The translations under genes were made by a program, and so were the position numbers. From an uncultured Spartobacteria bacterium (lineage in GTDB: Bacteria > Verrucomicrobiota > Verrucomicrobiia > Chthoniobacterales > UBA6821), in the NCBI GenBank assembly GCA_903868795.1, contig CAIPWR010000002.1, positions 1 through 34,983 of the forward strand: a DNA stretch of 34,983 bases, in the 5' to 3' direction. The notes under the pieces were generated by a model that saw only the letters and a program-made list of their open reading frames with translations, was not told the origin of the DNA and did no database searches. Within the stretch, counting starts at the first letter, position 1; every line of letters begins with the position of its first letter. This document shows, piece after piece, positions 14,903 to 23,442 of the stretch.

Positions 14903-16141
14903 ATGGCGACGCTCAACTCCAACTATCTCAAGCTCAAGGCCGGTTACCTCTTTCCAGAAATCGCACGGCGTGTGAAGACCTTCACCGAGGCGAACCCCGA
15001 AGCCGCGGCACGCATGATTCGCTGCGGCATTGGTGACGTGACCGAACCGCTACCCTCTGCCGTTCGCGAGGCAATGCATGCAGCGATCGACGAGATGGGA
15101 ACCCGGGAGGGATTCCATGGATATGGCCCCGAGCAGGGCTACGAATTTCTGCGTGGTGCCATTGCCAAAAACGACTATCGCGACCGCGGTCTTGAGGTGG
15201 CTGATGACGAGATCTTTGTTTCCGACGGCTCCAAGTGTGATGGCGGGGCGATTCTCGATATCCTGGGACACGACAATGACATCGCCGTCATGGATCCGGT
15301 CTATCCCGTCTACGTCGATACGAATGTGATGGCCGGGCACACGGGCGAGGGCCGCGAGGATGGCTCTTACGAAGGGATTACGTACCTTGAGTGCACGGCC
15401 GAGAACGGCTTTGTTCCGGAGATCCCCTCCGAGAAAGTTGACATCATTTATCTCTGCTTCCCCAACAATCCCACGGGCGCAGTCGCCTCCCGCTCTCAAC
15501 TCGAAGCATGGGTCGCTTATGCCAGGAAGCACGGCTCCATCCTCCTCTTTGATGCCGCCTACGAGGCATACATCAGTGACACCTCCGTTCCACGCTCGAT
15601 CTATGAGATTCCTGGAGCCCGTGATTGCGCAATCGAGTTCCGCAGTTTTTCTAAGAACGGCGGCTTCACCGGCACCCGCTGCGCCTTTACCGTGGTTCCC
15701 AAGGGACTCACCGCCCTCTGCTCCGGTGGAGAGCACCGCCCGATCCATCCCCTCTGGCACCGCCGCTTCACAACCAAGTTCAATGGTGTCAGCTACATCA
15801 CCCAGCGCGGTGCCGCCGCCCTCTACAGCGAGCAGGGTAAGGCCGAAGTGGCTGCGCTGGTGGAGCACTACATGGGTAATGCAGCAATCCTGCGAGAGGC
15901 CGTGCAGTCGTGCGGACTGAAAGTCTATGGGGGAGAGAATGCGCCGTATATCTGGGTGAAGGGTCCGGCAGGACAAACCAGCTGGGAGATCTTCGACCGG
16001 ATGCTCCATGAGGCGAACATCGTCATCACTCCCGGAAGCGGCTTCGGCCGTGCGGGTGAAGGATATTTCCGCATCTCAGCCTTCAATAGCCGAGAGAAGG
16101 CGATCGAGGCGGCTACCCGGATCAAGGCGATGACCTGGTAG
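14903..16141 (+). CDS. dapL: LL-diaminopimelate aminotransferase
   Basis: The 412-residue fold-type I PLP enzyme has [13 protein letters not shown] at the start, [10 protein letters not shown] (42-51), [10 protein letters not shown] (71-80), [17 protein letters not shown] (186-193) and the PLP lysine K251 in [12 protein letters not shown]. DapL converts tetrahydrodipicolinate directly to LL-diaminopimelate with glutamate, a lysine/peptidoglycan shortcut used by plants, Chlamydiae, Verrucomicrobia and some others. That supports a PVC-type host. I chose the ATG at 14903, which gives the normal family length; the longer frame from 14708 adds 65 unrelated codons. Closed by a strong terminator. 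Confidence 0.95.
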   Translation: MATLNSNYLKLKAGYLFPEIARRVKTFTEANPEAAARMIRCGIGDVTEPLPSAVREAMHAAIDEMGTREGFHGYGPEQGYEFLRGAIAKNDYRDRGLEVADDEIFVSDGSKCDGGAILDILGHDNDIAVMDPVYPVYVDTNVMAGHTGEGREDGSYEGITYLECTAENGFVPEIPSEKVDIIYLCFPNNPTGAVASRSQLEAWVAYARKHGSILLFDAAYEAYISDTSVPRSIYEIPGARDCAIEFRSFSKNGGFTGTRCAFTVVPKGLTALCSGGEHRPIHPLWHRRFTTKFNGVSYITQRGAAALYSEQGKAEVAALVEHYMGNAAILREAVQSCGLKVYGGENAPYIWVKGPAGQTSWEIFDRMLHEANIVITPGSGFGRAGEGYFRISAFNSREKAIEAATRIKAMTW

Positions 16142-16162
16142 GATCCATCAAGACATGAAATA

Positions 16163-16198
16163 AAAAAAGCCATGGCCTAGATCAGGCCACGGCTTTTT
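16163..16198. terminator. Bidirectional intrinsic terminator between dapL and the M29-like gene
   Basis: The stem gcc-a-tggcct pairs with aggcca-c-ggc (one A/C mismatch), with a 5-base loop. It is flanked by a run of seven A on the left and five T on the right, so it can end transcripts of both convergent genes. Confidence 0.9.
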
Positions 16199-16220
16199 CT
16201 TTGAAAGGAAGAACTAAATC

Positions 16221-17384
16221 TTAAGCCACCAAGCTGGTGGTGTACTCGGAGGGCTCGTAGTTTTCGATCAGGACTTCCTGCTGGTCGCCGCGCTTCATCC
16301 GAACCTGCTTAACGAGAATCTCCGGGGTCTTGTGCGGCGCGAAGAGGATATCGTCATGGGTTGCATGGCTCTTCTCCGTGAACATCGAAGGAACGAGATG
16401 TCCTCCGAGATGATCACTGCGTCCGGTGGCGACATGGACGGTGCCACGGACCTTCTCATCCTGAATATCGCGTCCGCTGACCGGAAGAAGCTGGGTGCCG
16501 AGACCAAGCTCTCCGAGTTCGCCGGTAACAGGGTCGGAGATGAGCTTGGCATTGTGTTCCGCAATCGTAGAGGCATTCCCCTTGATCAGTTCTGCCTTTA
16601 CGATGCGGCCACCCGTGACGGTCATCAGGCCGAGCGTTCCATCCTCATACTTATGGGGAAAAGATCCCTCGGCACCCTCGGGAACGAAATAGACCTCTCC
16701 GGCGGGCAGGTTGGCGACATCAGGCTCATCACCGCGGCAGAGGCCATGGCTCTTCTGGGCTTCCTGGCCGTTGAGAATAAGGCGCAGGGTATAGTCCTTA
16801 CCTTCACATCCGAATTCGATCTCGACCCAATCTGCCTTGGTGACTCCTAAGCGAAGTTTTTCGGCCTCGACGCTGACCTCGTCGTAATCCACAGCGAGTC
16901 CGCTCGCGAGGATGACCTCGTTCACTCCATGAAGAGTAGCGCCTCGGAAGCCATACTGCTTGGCAAACGCGGTCAGGGGTGCCGTTGCGGAGTAAGTCGA
17001 GATGCAGAGGATAATGTCGTAGTTGGGATAGATATCCTTGGAGAGGCTTACCTGCTTGCCTGATGGGTCGAAGGCCTCGTCCGGAAGATCCAGGTTGCTT
17101 CCACCGGTGAGCTTGTAGGCGAAGATCTCCCCGCCCTGAAGCCCCATCTTGGCCAGGATCTCGGAATTTAGCGGCTTGTGGAACGACTCCACCGCATGCT
17201 TCTGAATGGTTAGAGCCGGGTTGTTCAGGAAATCGAAATCCTTGATGTCGGCGGGATTTTCGAGATCGATCAGAATGCAGAGTCGTTGTCCCTCTTTGGG
17301 GGCGAAAGTCGTTTTGAGAAGCCGCTCCAGACTGAAGGGAGGGAAGGAGCGGGCAGCGATTTGCTGGGCAATCGGTAGGGTCAT
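16221..17384 (-). CDS. M29 (aminopeptidase T)-like metallopeptidase family protein
   Basis: The 387-residue protein has a C-terminal half that carries M29-like blocks: NLPAGEVYFVPEGAEGSF (E230), a later GELGLGTQL (E292), DEKVRGTVHVATG (H317), HLGG, and SHATHDDILF (H343, D344/D345). These match the order of the paired-metal ligands in aminopeptidase T. The N-terminal half, with DIILCISTYSATAPL and GFRGATLHGVNEVIL, is consistent with the family's Rossmann-like domain. It probably cleaves N-terminal residues from peptides in the cytoplasm; there is no signal peptide. The start (complement of 17382-17384) is preceded by an A/C-rich leader (acaacccacacaaccc). It could be a family branch with altered activity. 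Confidence 0.7.
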   Translation of the reverse strand: MTLPIAQQIAARSFPPFSLERLLKTTFAPKEGQRLCILIDLENPADIKDFDFLNNPALTIQKHAVESFHKPLNSEILAKMGLQGGEIFAYKLTGGSNLDLPDEAFDPSGKQVSLSKDIYPNYDIILCISTYSATAPLTAFAKQYGFRGATLHGVNEVILASGLAVDYDEVSVEAEKLRLGVTKADWVEIEFGCEGKDYTLRLILNGQEAQKSHGLCRGDEPDVANLPAGEVYFVPEGAEGSFPHKYEDGTLGLMTVTGGRIVKAELIKGNASTIAEHNAKLISDPVTGELGELGLGTQLLPVSGRDIQDEKVRGTVHVATGRSDHLGGHLVPSMFTEKSHATHDDILFAPHKTPEILVKQVRMKRGDQQEVLIENYEPSEYTTSLVA

Positions 17385-17405
17385 GGGTTGTGTGGGTTGT
17401 TTTAG

Positions 17406-18482
17406 TTAAGGGTATTAACTAATTGGAAAATTAGCCGATCCGTAGGACATAGGAAGAAATTTCATCAGTGGAATTACGATCAGGAGAATCGTGCTACCTT
17501 TGCCGACTGGAAGAAAGCAGGCATGCCGCGACCGAAAAGGTCTCATCGACTTCAGCAGGATGAAATCACTCGGGAAGTCGCTCTCGAACTGGAGAGGATC
17601 TATCCGGATGCCCCAGGAAAAGCCGCTGACTTTGCATTGCCGGTGACGAGATTGGATTCGCTCGAAGCTCTCCGCGAGTTCATCGAAACTCGCTTGGCGG
17701 AATTCGGCACTTGGCAGGACTTGATGGTTTCGGAGGACGCCGATCTCTTTCATTCCATCCTATCCCCCATGCTAAACATAGGCCTGCTCGAACCCATCGA
17801 GTGCGCCTTGGCTGCTGAAAAAGCCTTTAAGGAAGGGAAGGCCCCCCTTCATGCCGTGGAGGGATTTATCAGGCAAGTGATCGGCTGGCGTGAATTCGTG
17901 AACGGCGTCTACTGGCTAAAAATGCCTGAGTACTCCTCGGTCAACGGCCTGAACGCAACACGACCATTGCCACAGTTCTTCTACTCCGGTGAGACCTTGA
18001 TGAACTGCCTGTCCACAGCGCTGCGGGAAACGCTTGATCGGGGGTTTAATCATCACATCCAGCGACTCATGGTTCTGGGGAACTTTTTGCTGATGTCGGG
18101 GGTTGATCCCCAGGAAGCACTCCGTTGGTTCAACGAGATGTATGTCGATGCCCATGATTGGGTGATGGCTGCAAACGTCCTTGGCATGGCCCTGCATGCC
18201 GATGGCGGATACATGGCCACCAAGCCGTATGCGGCCAGCGGGGCCTACATCAGCAAAATGAGCAACTATTGCAACGCTTGTTCATTTAGTCCCAGCATCA
18301 AGAGTGGCAAGGGAGCCTGCCCCTTGAATTTACTCTATTGGAACTTCTTCGATACGCACCAGGATCTCCTGATTCGAAATCCCAGGACGGCAATGCCGGT
18401 CAGGTCATGGCTAAAGCGTGCTGAGGCCGAGCGTCGTCGCGTCGTCGCGGAGGCGCAGGCCTTTCTCGATTCCCTCGGCTAG
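17406..18482 (+). pseudogene. FeS-type bacterial cryptochrome/photolyase, N-terminal domain missing
   Basis: From the ATG at 17523 the frame encodes 319 residues matching the C-terminal FAD domain of FeS-BCP (6-4) photolyases. The four iron-sulfur cysteines C162, C250, C253 and C266 have the same spacing (88, 3, 13) that I recall for Agrobacterium PhrB C350, C438, C441 and C454. Other family blocks are NHHIQRLMVLGNF, DAHDWVMAANVLGM and SNYCNACSF. By that alignment about 188 N-terminal residues (antenna/Rossmann domain) are absent. Homology continues in frame upstream of the ATG (QWNYDQENR, about 17466-17492) as far as a stop at 17403, but without ATG, GTG or TTG. So the gene has been cut at its 5' end rather than evolved short. 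Probably non-functional in repair; expression of a truncated protein is possible. Confidence 0.75.
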
Positions 18483-18560
18483 CAGATCACTCCATCGGGC
18501 GGGGGACAGTGGTGATACGGACTTGAGTGCGGTGTGGGAAAAAAGCTATTTATCCCGGCT

Positions 18561-19706
18561 ATGAACGTCACACGCATTTTTCTCCCCTTCATCGCACTGG
18601 GAACCATTTTCACCCCCACCGTGAAAGCTGATATTCGTCTCGGAGCCGTTTACAGCACGAGTGGCGAACTCGCCCCTCTGGGAGTTCCCTCGCTGAACGG
18701 AGCCAAGTCGGCCGTGCGGCAGATCAACGAAGAGGGCGGCATCGACGGGGAAAAAGTTTCCTTGGTCGTCCTTCCCACTCCTTCCTCTGCAAAGATCGCG
18801 GGCGACGAAATAAAGAAGGCCCTGACCAAGGATGCCGCCATCGATGCCTTCTTCGGACTTGCGGACACGGATCTGGCGTGCGCCGCCGCGCGTGCGGCCT
18901 GCTCCAAGGGAAAAGTCTTTGTAACCTCGGGAGCAACCTCCCCACGCCTTCCCGAGCAGTCAGGTCCCCGCGTTTTCCTCGCTTGCTTCGGTGACAATGC
19001 CCAGGCAGCCGTGGCAGCCGAGTGGCTGACAAATACACGGGGCAGCAAGAAAGCCGCGCTATTCTATGACAATTCGAAGACCTACACCAAACTCCTGCAC
19101 ACTTACTTCTCGGAGGCATTCCACCACCTTGGTGGGAAGATCATAGCAACCGTCCCCTTTGTGGGGGGAAACGCACCTAGGATCCCTGCGGCTGTCTTTA
19201 AAGCCGATGCCATCTATCTCGCAGCAGAGACTGCCTTGAATGCTCAACATATCATTAAGGCTCTCCGTGACGCAGGATTTCGAGGGCCAATCGTCGGGGG
19301 TGATGGTTACGACGCACCATCTGCATGGGTTGGCACTCCTTTGGCTAACGATGTCTGGTACACCACGCACGCCTTCCCCGCCCATACGAAGGGGGCAGCT
19401 TCCGCAACGACAACGGTCTCTTTCTCGACGGCTTACACCGATGCGACCGGTAGCCACGCCAACGCATTTGCGGGACTCGGGCGTGATACAGTCCTCCTGC
19501 TCGCCATCGCCGTTCACAATGCCCATGCCGAAAAGAAGCCACTGGCCTCCGTCCTGGGTGTCACCAGAGACTTCCCGGGCGTTACCGGCGCCATCAGCTA
19601 CAAGGATGGCTCGCGTGTGCCGGTGAAGCCAGTGGCCCTTGTCTCCGCACATAATCCACAGAATCAACCTCTTCAGATCACCCCGTCTTGGGTTCCCAGG
19701 CCCTAG
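18561..19706 (+). CDS. Periplasmic branched-chain amino acid-type ABC substrate-binding protein (orphan)
   Basis: The 381-residue protein has a clear signal peptide (MNVTRIFLPFIALGTIFTPT, cleavage after VKA). The mature part begins DIRLGAVYSTSGELAPLG, the usual start of type I (Leu/Ile/Val-binding) receptors, followed by GAKSAVRQINEEGGIDG and later GGDGYDAP. No permease or ATPase genes of this transporter type lie nearby, so it may serve a distant transporter or act as a sensor subunit. I prefer the ATG at 18561 to the GTG at 18534 because the signal peptide begins there. Its stop overlaps that of the convergent exporter gene (CTAG, 19703-19706). Ligand unknown. Confidence 0.85.
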   Translation: MNVTRIFLPFIALGTIFTPTVKADIRLGAVYSTSGELAPLGVPSLNGAKSAVRQINEEGGIDGEKVSLVVLPTPSSAKIAGDEIKKALTKDAAIDAFFGLADTDLACAAARAACSKGKVFVTSGATSPRLPEQSGPRVFLACFGDNAQAAVAAEWLTNTRGSKKAALFYDNSKTYTKLLHTYFSEAFHHLGGKIIATVPFVGGNAPRIPAAVFKADAIYLAAETALNAQHIIKALRDAGFRGPIVGGDGYDAPSAWVGTPLANDVWYTTHAFPAHTKGAASATTTVSFSTAYTDATGSHANAFAGLGRDTVLLLAIAVHNAHAEKKPLASVLGVTRDFPGVTGAISYKDGSRVPVKPVALVSAHNPQNQPLQITPSWVPRP

Positions 19707-20476
19707 TGCAGCATCTTGGATCCGAGATGGAGAATCTCCGTGCCCAAGGCGAGCAGAATCAGGGTGTAGACCCATTTGCCGGCATTGGGCATCATCACCA
19801 GTTTTGCCGCGATCACGGAACCAATAACGCTGCCGATCGAGACAGGAATGGCCGATGACCAGACGATCTCTCCCCTGATCGCAAAAACAATCACCGCCAG
19901 CAGGCTTGCGATTCCAAGCGACAGCACTTTGACGGCGTTGGCCTGAGCAATGGAAAAACCGGCCAGTAGCACCAGCGCAAGCAGGAGAAAAACCCCTGAT
20001 CCGATAACGATCAGGCCTGCCCAGAATCCGATGAGCAGCGATACGAATAGCATCTTGGGATCTAGGTGGACCTCCGCCCCAAGCTCTCCACTTCCGAGCC
20101 AACGATCGGACTTGGCTAACATCAACGCCAACGCGAGCAGGAGGGCGGTGAACAGCACATAGCCTGTCGCACGGTCGTTGATGATCGATGCCGTCAGGGC
20201 CCCCAATACGGCTCCGAAAACCATTGGGATTGAGATTTTAATTCCAGATCGCCATGGCATTGCCCCTTGGCGATGTAATCTCCAGACTGCGGCCGTAAAA
20301 CCCATAAGGACAGGCACATGGTTGGTCGTGTTGGCAATCATGGGATGGAGCCCCAACCCCACCATCGCGGGGATCTGAAAGATAGATCCTCCGGCGGCAA
20401 AGGTGTTGCAGAAGCCTCCGGCTACCCCCGCCAGGGTAAGGAGGAGCATGCGCATGACACTAATGTCGTGGCTCAT
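19703..20476 (-). CDS. TauE/SafE-family sulfite exporter/permease
   Basis: The 257-residue membrane protein has about eight hydrophobic segments and the two family half-repeats: GVAGGFCNTFAAGGSIFQIPAM near the N-terminus and GFWAGLIVIGSGVFLLLALV in the middle. Members export sulfite, sulfoacetate or other organic anions, or move them inward. I chose the ATG at 20476 because it overlaps the stop of the upstream permease gene as ATGA (20473-20476); a longer frame to 20515 would overlap that gene by 43 bases. The coupling suggests joint expression with the APC permease. Substrate not predictable. Confidence 0.88.
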   Translation of the reverse strand: MSHDISVMRMLLLTLAGVAGGFCNTFAAGGSIFQIPAMVGLGLHPMIANTTNHVPVLMGFTAAVWRLHRQGAMPWRSGIKISIPMVFGAVLGALTASIINDRATGYVLFTALLLALALMLAKSDRWLGSGELGAEVHLDPKMLFVSLLIGFWAGLIVIGSGVFLLLALVLLAGFSIAQANAVKVLSLGIASLLAVIVFAIRGEIVWSSAIPVSIGSVIGSVIAAKLVMMPNAGKWVYTLILLALGTEILHLGSKMLH

Positions 20477-21834
20477 GATGAGGATGATTGTTGAGTTGAT
20501 CGTTTTGTCATCCATCTCAGTAACAGCCCGGCCGCTACGACAATCACAGCAAAGATCCTGGCATTGGGCTTCATGATCAGCAGGGTGAGTTCAAGTGAAA
20601 GCATCAGAAGGAATGTCAAAAACAAGATTACTCTCTGATGTTTTCTCATCGATTTGGAAAAATCGGTGGAACTCGATCCAAGATTCATCGTGATGGCACC
20701 CACAACTCCCACCGCATAGAGATCAGCAAGTTTTGAAATGTTCCCCATGGAGAGGATCAACCCAGCAGGAATGATGATTGCCAGCATCAATCCCGCCATC
20801 GGCACACCGTGACGATTGAGCCTGGAAAACATGCTCGGAAGCTCCAGATCACGGGCCATGAGATGGGACAACGAACTGAGGGCAACCATCGCTGTGTTGA
20901 CAGCTGAGAGCAGTAACAATCCGAAGGTCACACTGATGATCCATGCGGCGACTGTACCCGCGGTGGTCCCCAGGGCGCTGCCGACAAACACTTTCCCCAT
21001 CTCGCGCAGCATATAGTCGCGCACGCCCATGGCATCCATGGAGTTGACCTCGCCGTTGTTCACGGTCAGGCCGGGTAGCGCAACCATGGCGAAGCCCAGC
21101 AGTGTCGTCATAATACAGACTTCCATCATGATCAGGTAGATCGCGGGCTTGGAGGTGAAGTCAACCGAGGGATATTTCAGCGAGGAATGGGGATCAAGTT
21201 TCATGACTCCGGTGGAGTTCGCGATCGCTTCGATCCCAGAGAGTGCCAGCATGATGACGACCAGGTTCTCCCAATTCTTCAGCAATCCGCCATGAGGAGG
21301 TTGGATCATTCTTGCGGCCTCACCCAGGTGAGGAATGGCAAAGAGTCCCAGTGTCAGGACGACCGCCATGGTGGGGATGGAGATCCAGATGGCGACACCT
21401 CCTGATTCCTTCGGCCCCAGAAAGTTGATCGCTCCGATCACGAGGATTGCTATAAACGCACACTCCACGGGATGGGAAACGCCAAGGTAATAGAATGCCG
21501 AGAGAGCACTGATTGAAGCGGTCACAAAGTAGTCAGCCATCAGTAGGAAAGCCCCGATTGCAGAGAGGGCCTTTGAGCGGTCCCTGAGACTGGCGTAGAC
21601 GCCCCCTCCAAAGGGATAGAGACGGCAGATGGTGAGGTAATTGTATGCCACCAGCGCGGTGACCAGACTCATGATGGCAATCGGCCATGGGGAACTGTAG
21701 CCGCAGACAGCAAAGGTCAACCCTACGACATAGGCCTTGCTCGTCCCCCAATCCCCGTAAAGGAGTGCTGCAGCATGCTTCCAGTCCACATTGCGGGGAC
21801 GCTCTCCCGGCCTGGAATGTCGGCGATGATGCAT
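20473..21834 (-). CDS. APC-superfamily amino acid/amine permease
   Basis: The 453-residue protein has about 12 hydrophobic segments. YPFGGGVYASLRD near residue 75 and the helix with LSGIEAIANSTG near 200 match the substrate-binding helices of amino acid-polyamine-organocation transporters. The N-terminus is basic and cytoplasmic (MHHRRHSRPGERPR). Coupled by ATGA overlap to the TauE/SafE gene. Substrate unknown. There is no biosynthetic gene nearby to suggest one. Confidence 0.85.
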   Translation of the reverse strand: MHHRRHSRPGERPRNVDWKHAAALLYGDWGTSKAYVVGLTFAVCGYSSPWPIAIMSLVTALVAYNYLTICRLYPFGGGVYASLRDRSKALSAIGAFLLMADYFVTASISALSAFYYLGVSHPVECAFIAILVIGAINFLGPKESGGVAIWISIPTMAVVLTLGLFAIPHLGEAARMIQPPHGGLLKNWENLVVIMLALSGIEAIANSTGVMKLDPHSSLKYPSVDFTSKPAIYLIMMEVCIMTTLLGFAMVALPGLTVNNGEVNSMDAMGVRDYMLREMGKVFVGSALGTTAGTVAAWIISVTFGLLLLSAVNTAMVALSSLSHLMARDLELPSMFSRLNRHGVPMAGLMLAIIIPAGLILSMGNISKLADLYAVGVVGAITMNLGSSSTDFSKSMRKHQRVILFLTFLLMLSLELTLLIMKPNARIFAVIVVAAGLLLRWMTKRSTQQSSSS

Positions 21835-21840
21835 CTGATC

Positions 21841-22001
21841 CTAGAACTTCAGGCCTACCGACCAGAAGATGTTCTGGCTGACGAGATCGCTGTTCCCGGC
21901 GGAGGCATTATAGAAGATGGAGGTGTTCATCTTCTTGCCGAAGTCCACCACGCTAACAGCCCAACCGCGAGTAGCATTGACAGGGCGCGCGGTTGTTTCA
22001 T
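21841..22001 (-). pseudogene. C-terminal fragment of an outer-membrane beta-barrel protein
   Basis: On the minus strand the last codons before a TAG (complement of 21841-21843) read DFGKKMNTSIFYNASAG followed by NSDLVSQNIFWSVGLKF. Alternating hydrophobic residues and a terminal Phe are the mark of a last beta-barrel strand. The frame has no good start. In another frame the same DNA begins, at 22001, with a signal-peptide-like ORF (MKQPRALSMLLAVGLLA) that stops within 24 codons. An internal deletion joining a signal peptide to the barrel end would explain both, but the signal-like ORF may be chance. The family of the lost protein is not identifiable. Confidence 0.4.
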
Positions 22002-22133
22002 GAATATGGCGGCAAGCAGGCGATTCTAGGAAATTTAGGTGCTGTTTTTAACCCACTAACAAGCCTCCTGTCACTCCGTGTTTTGCCCCGTGTTTTTTCC
22101 TAGACCATAGGGACTCATCAAGGAAACTCGGTC
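22002..22133 (+). other. Leader region of the MFS transporter gene
   Basis: This non-coding stretch contains a direct repeat of ccgtgtttt (22076-22084 and 22088-22096) and a Shine-Dalgarno-like aagga (about 22119-22123) 10 bases before the ATG at 22134. No promoter can be fixed by eye. Confidence 0.4.
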
Positions 22134-23411
22134 ATGCATCGTCCGAAACCAACCCCTCTCAAACCGATTGCCCTCGTCGCAGGAATGGCCGGCAATCTTA
22201 TGGAATGGTACGATTTCGCCCTTTACGGCGTGATGGCTCCCACACTTGGAAAGCTCTTTTTCCCTCAGGGTAACAACCTCGTTTCGATCATCTCGGTCTT
22301 TGGAGTCTTTGCCGCCGGATATATCATGAGGCTGGGGGGCGGCGCCTTCTTCGGTCATCTGGCGGATCATCACGGCAGGCGGATCGCCCTCCTGGCCTCT
22401 GCCACGGTCATGGCCATCACCACGGCCGTTGTGGGATTCCTTCCCTCCTATGCCTCCATCGGGATCGCCGCACCACTCCTTCTCGTCATCCTGCGTCTCA
22501 TTCAGGGGCTATCGACCGGGGGAGAGTTCGTCACCTCGATCACCTATCTGGTGGAGAATGCACCGCCCAATCGCCGTGGTCTGATCGGAACATTGGCGGG
22601 AGCCACGGCATCCGGGGGTATCCTGCTTGGTTCTGGTGCCGGCACGATTCTCTTCTCCATCTTCTCCAAGGAACAGATCCTTGATTGGGCATGGCGCCTT
22701 CCTTTTCTGGTGTCTATCCCCCTCGGACTCTCGATCGCCATTCTTCGGACCAGCCTCCCCGAGGAGGAAAAGCCGGAACGCCATGCCGGGACGCGACCCA
22801 GGCGCTCGAGCGTTCTTCATGTCCTCTTTGAGCATCCTTGGGCCTTGATCAGGGGTGCCTTCGGAGGGTGGGGTTTTCAAGCAGGATTTTACACGATGGC
22901 GATCTTCATGTCCTCCTATCTGGTGGGGGGAAAGATCTTCAATGAGTCGACCGCCCTCGGTCTCCAGTCCGCAGCCCTTGCTGCAGCCATCTCCATCTCT
23001 CCCGTGGCAGGATTTCTCTCCGACCGATTCGGCCGCAAACCGTTGGCCATGATCTCGTTGGGTGGAATCCTGCTGGGAGCCTATCCGCTGTATGTGGTGG
23101 TGAACTTAGGAAATAATACGTTGGCTCTCCTCGCCATGGTGATTTTCATGGTATTGGTGGCTTTGGGGGGATCCACCTATCAGGTCTGGCTTGCAGAGGT
23201 CTTTCCCAGAACCCTGCGGGCCACGGGACTTGGCATTGCCTACAACATCGCGGCAGGCGTCCTCGGTGGGACCACCCCACTCCTCTGCGTTTCGCTGATC
23301 GAAATAACCCACAACCGGATGGCGCCCGCTTTTCTCCTGATTGTCGCCGCAGTTGTCAGCGCCGTTCTCCTGATCTGGCAGAGAGAAACGGGAAAGAAGC
23401 CGCTGAAATAG
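22134..23411 (+). CDS. MFS transporter, metabolite:H+ symporter (MHS/ProP-like) family
   Basis: The 425-residue protein has 12 predicted membrane helices. The N-terminal GNLMEWYDFALYG is the signature of the MHS branch (proline/betaine, citrate, alpha-ketoglutarate, shikimate symporters). The inter-helix motifs GHLADHHGRR and the repeat DRFGRKP are the MFS loop 2-3 and 8-9 motifs. LQGLSTGGEF-type sequence (RLIQGLSTGGEF) is also typical of the branch. It likely imports an organic acid or compatible solute with protons. Preceded by a reasonable ribosome-binding site, unlike most genes of the first 17 kb. Substrate not assignable. Confidence 0.9.
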   Translation: MHRPKPTPLKPIALVAGMAGNLMEWYDFALYGVMAPTLGKLFFPQGNNLVSIISVFGVFAAGYIMRLGGGAFFGHLADHHGRRIALLASATVMAITTAVVGFLPSYASIGIAAPLLLVILRLIQGLSTGGEFVTSITYLVENAPPNRRGLIGTLAGATASGGILLGSGAGTILFSIFSKEQILDWAWRLPFLVSIPLGLSIAILRTSLPEEEKPERHAGTRPRRSSVLHVLFEHPWALIRGAFGGWGFQAGFYTMAIFMSSYLVGGKIFNESTALGLQSAALAAAISISPVAGFLSDRFGRKPLAMISLGGILLGAYPLYVVVNLGNNTLALLAMVIFMVLVALGGSTYQVWLAEVFPRTLRATGLGIAYNIAAGVLGGTTPLLCVSLIEITHNRMAPAFLLIVAAVVSAVLLIWQRETGKKPLK

Positions 23412-23442
23412 CTCCCGACGGAAGGGCCAACCTCATGACGAT

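Noticed and set aside
15050-16009. 319-codon minus-strand frame inside dapL
   Set aside because: Antisense of a well-recognised aminotransferase; no motifs of its own.
18523-18552. Promoter-like ttgagt ... tattta before the binding-protein gene
   Set aside because: It would put the transcript start about two bases before the ATG with no other support; match to consensus is weak.
19059-20102. 347-codon minus-strand frame across the binding protein and exporter genes
   Set aside because: Crosses two recognised genes in the wrong frame; Arg/Gly/Trp-rich composition typical of a shadow.
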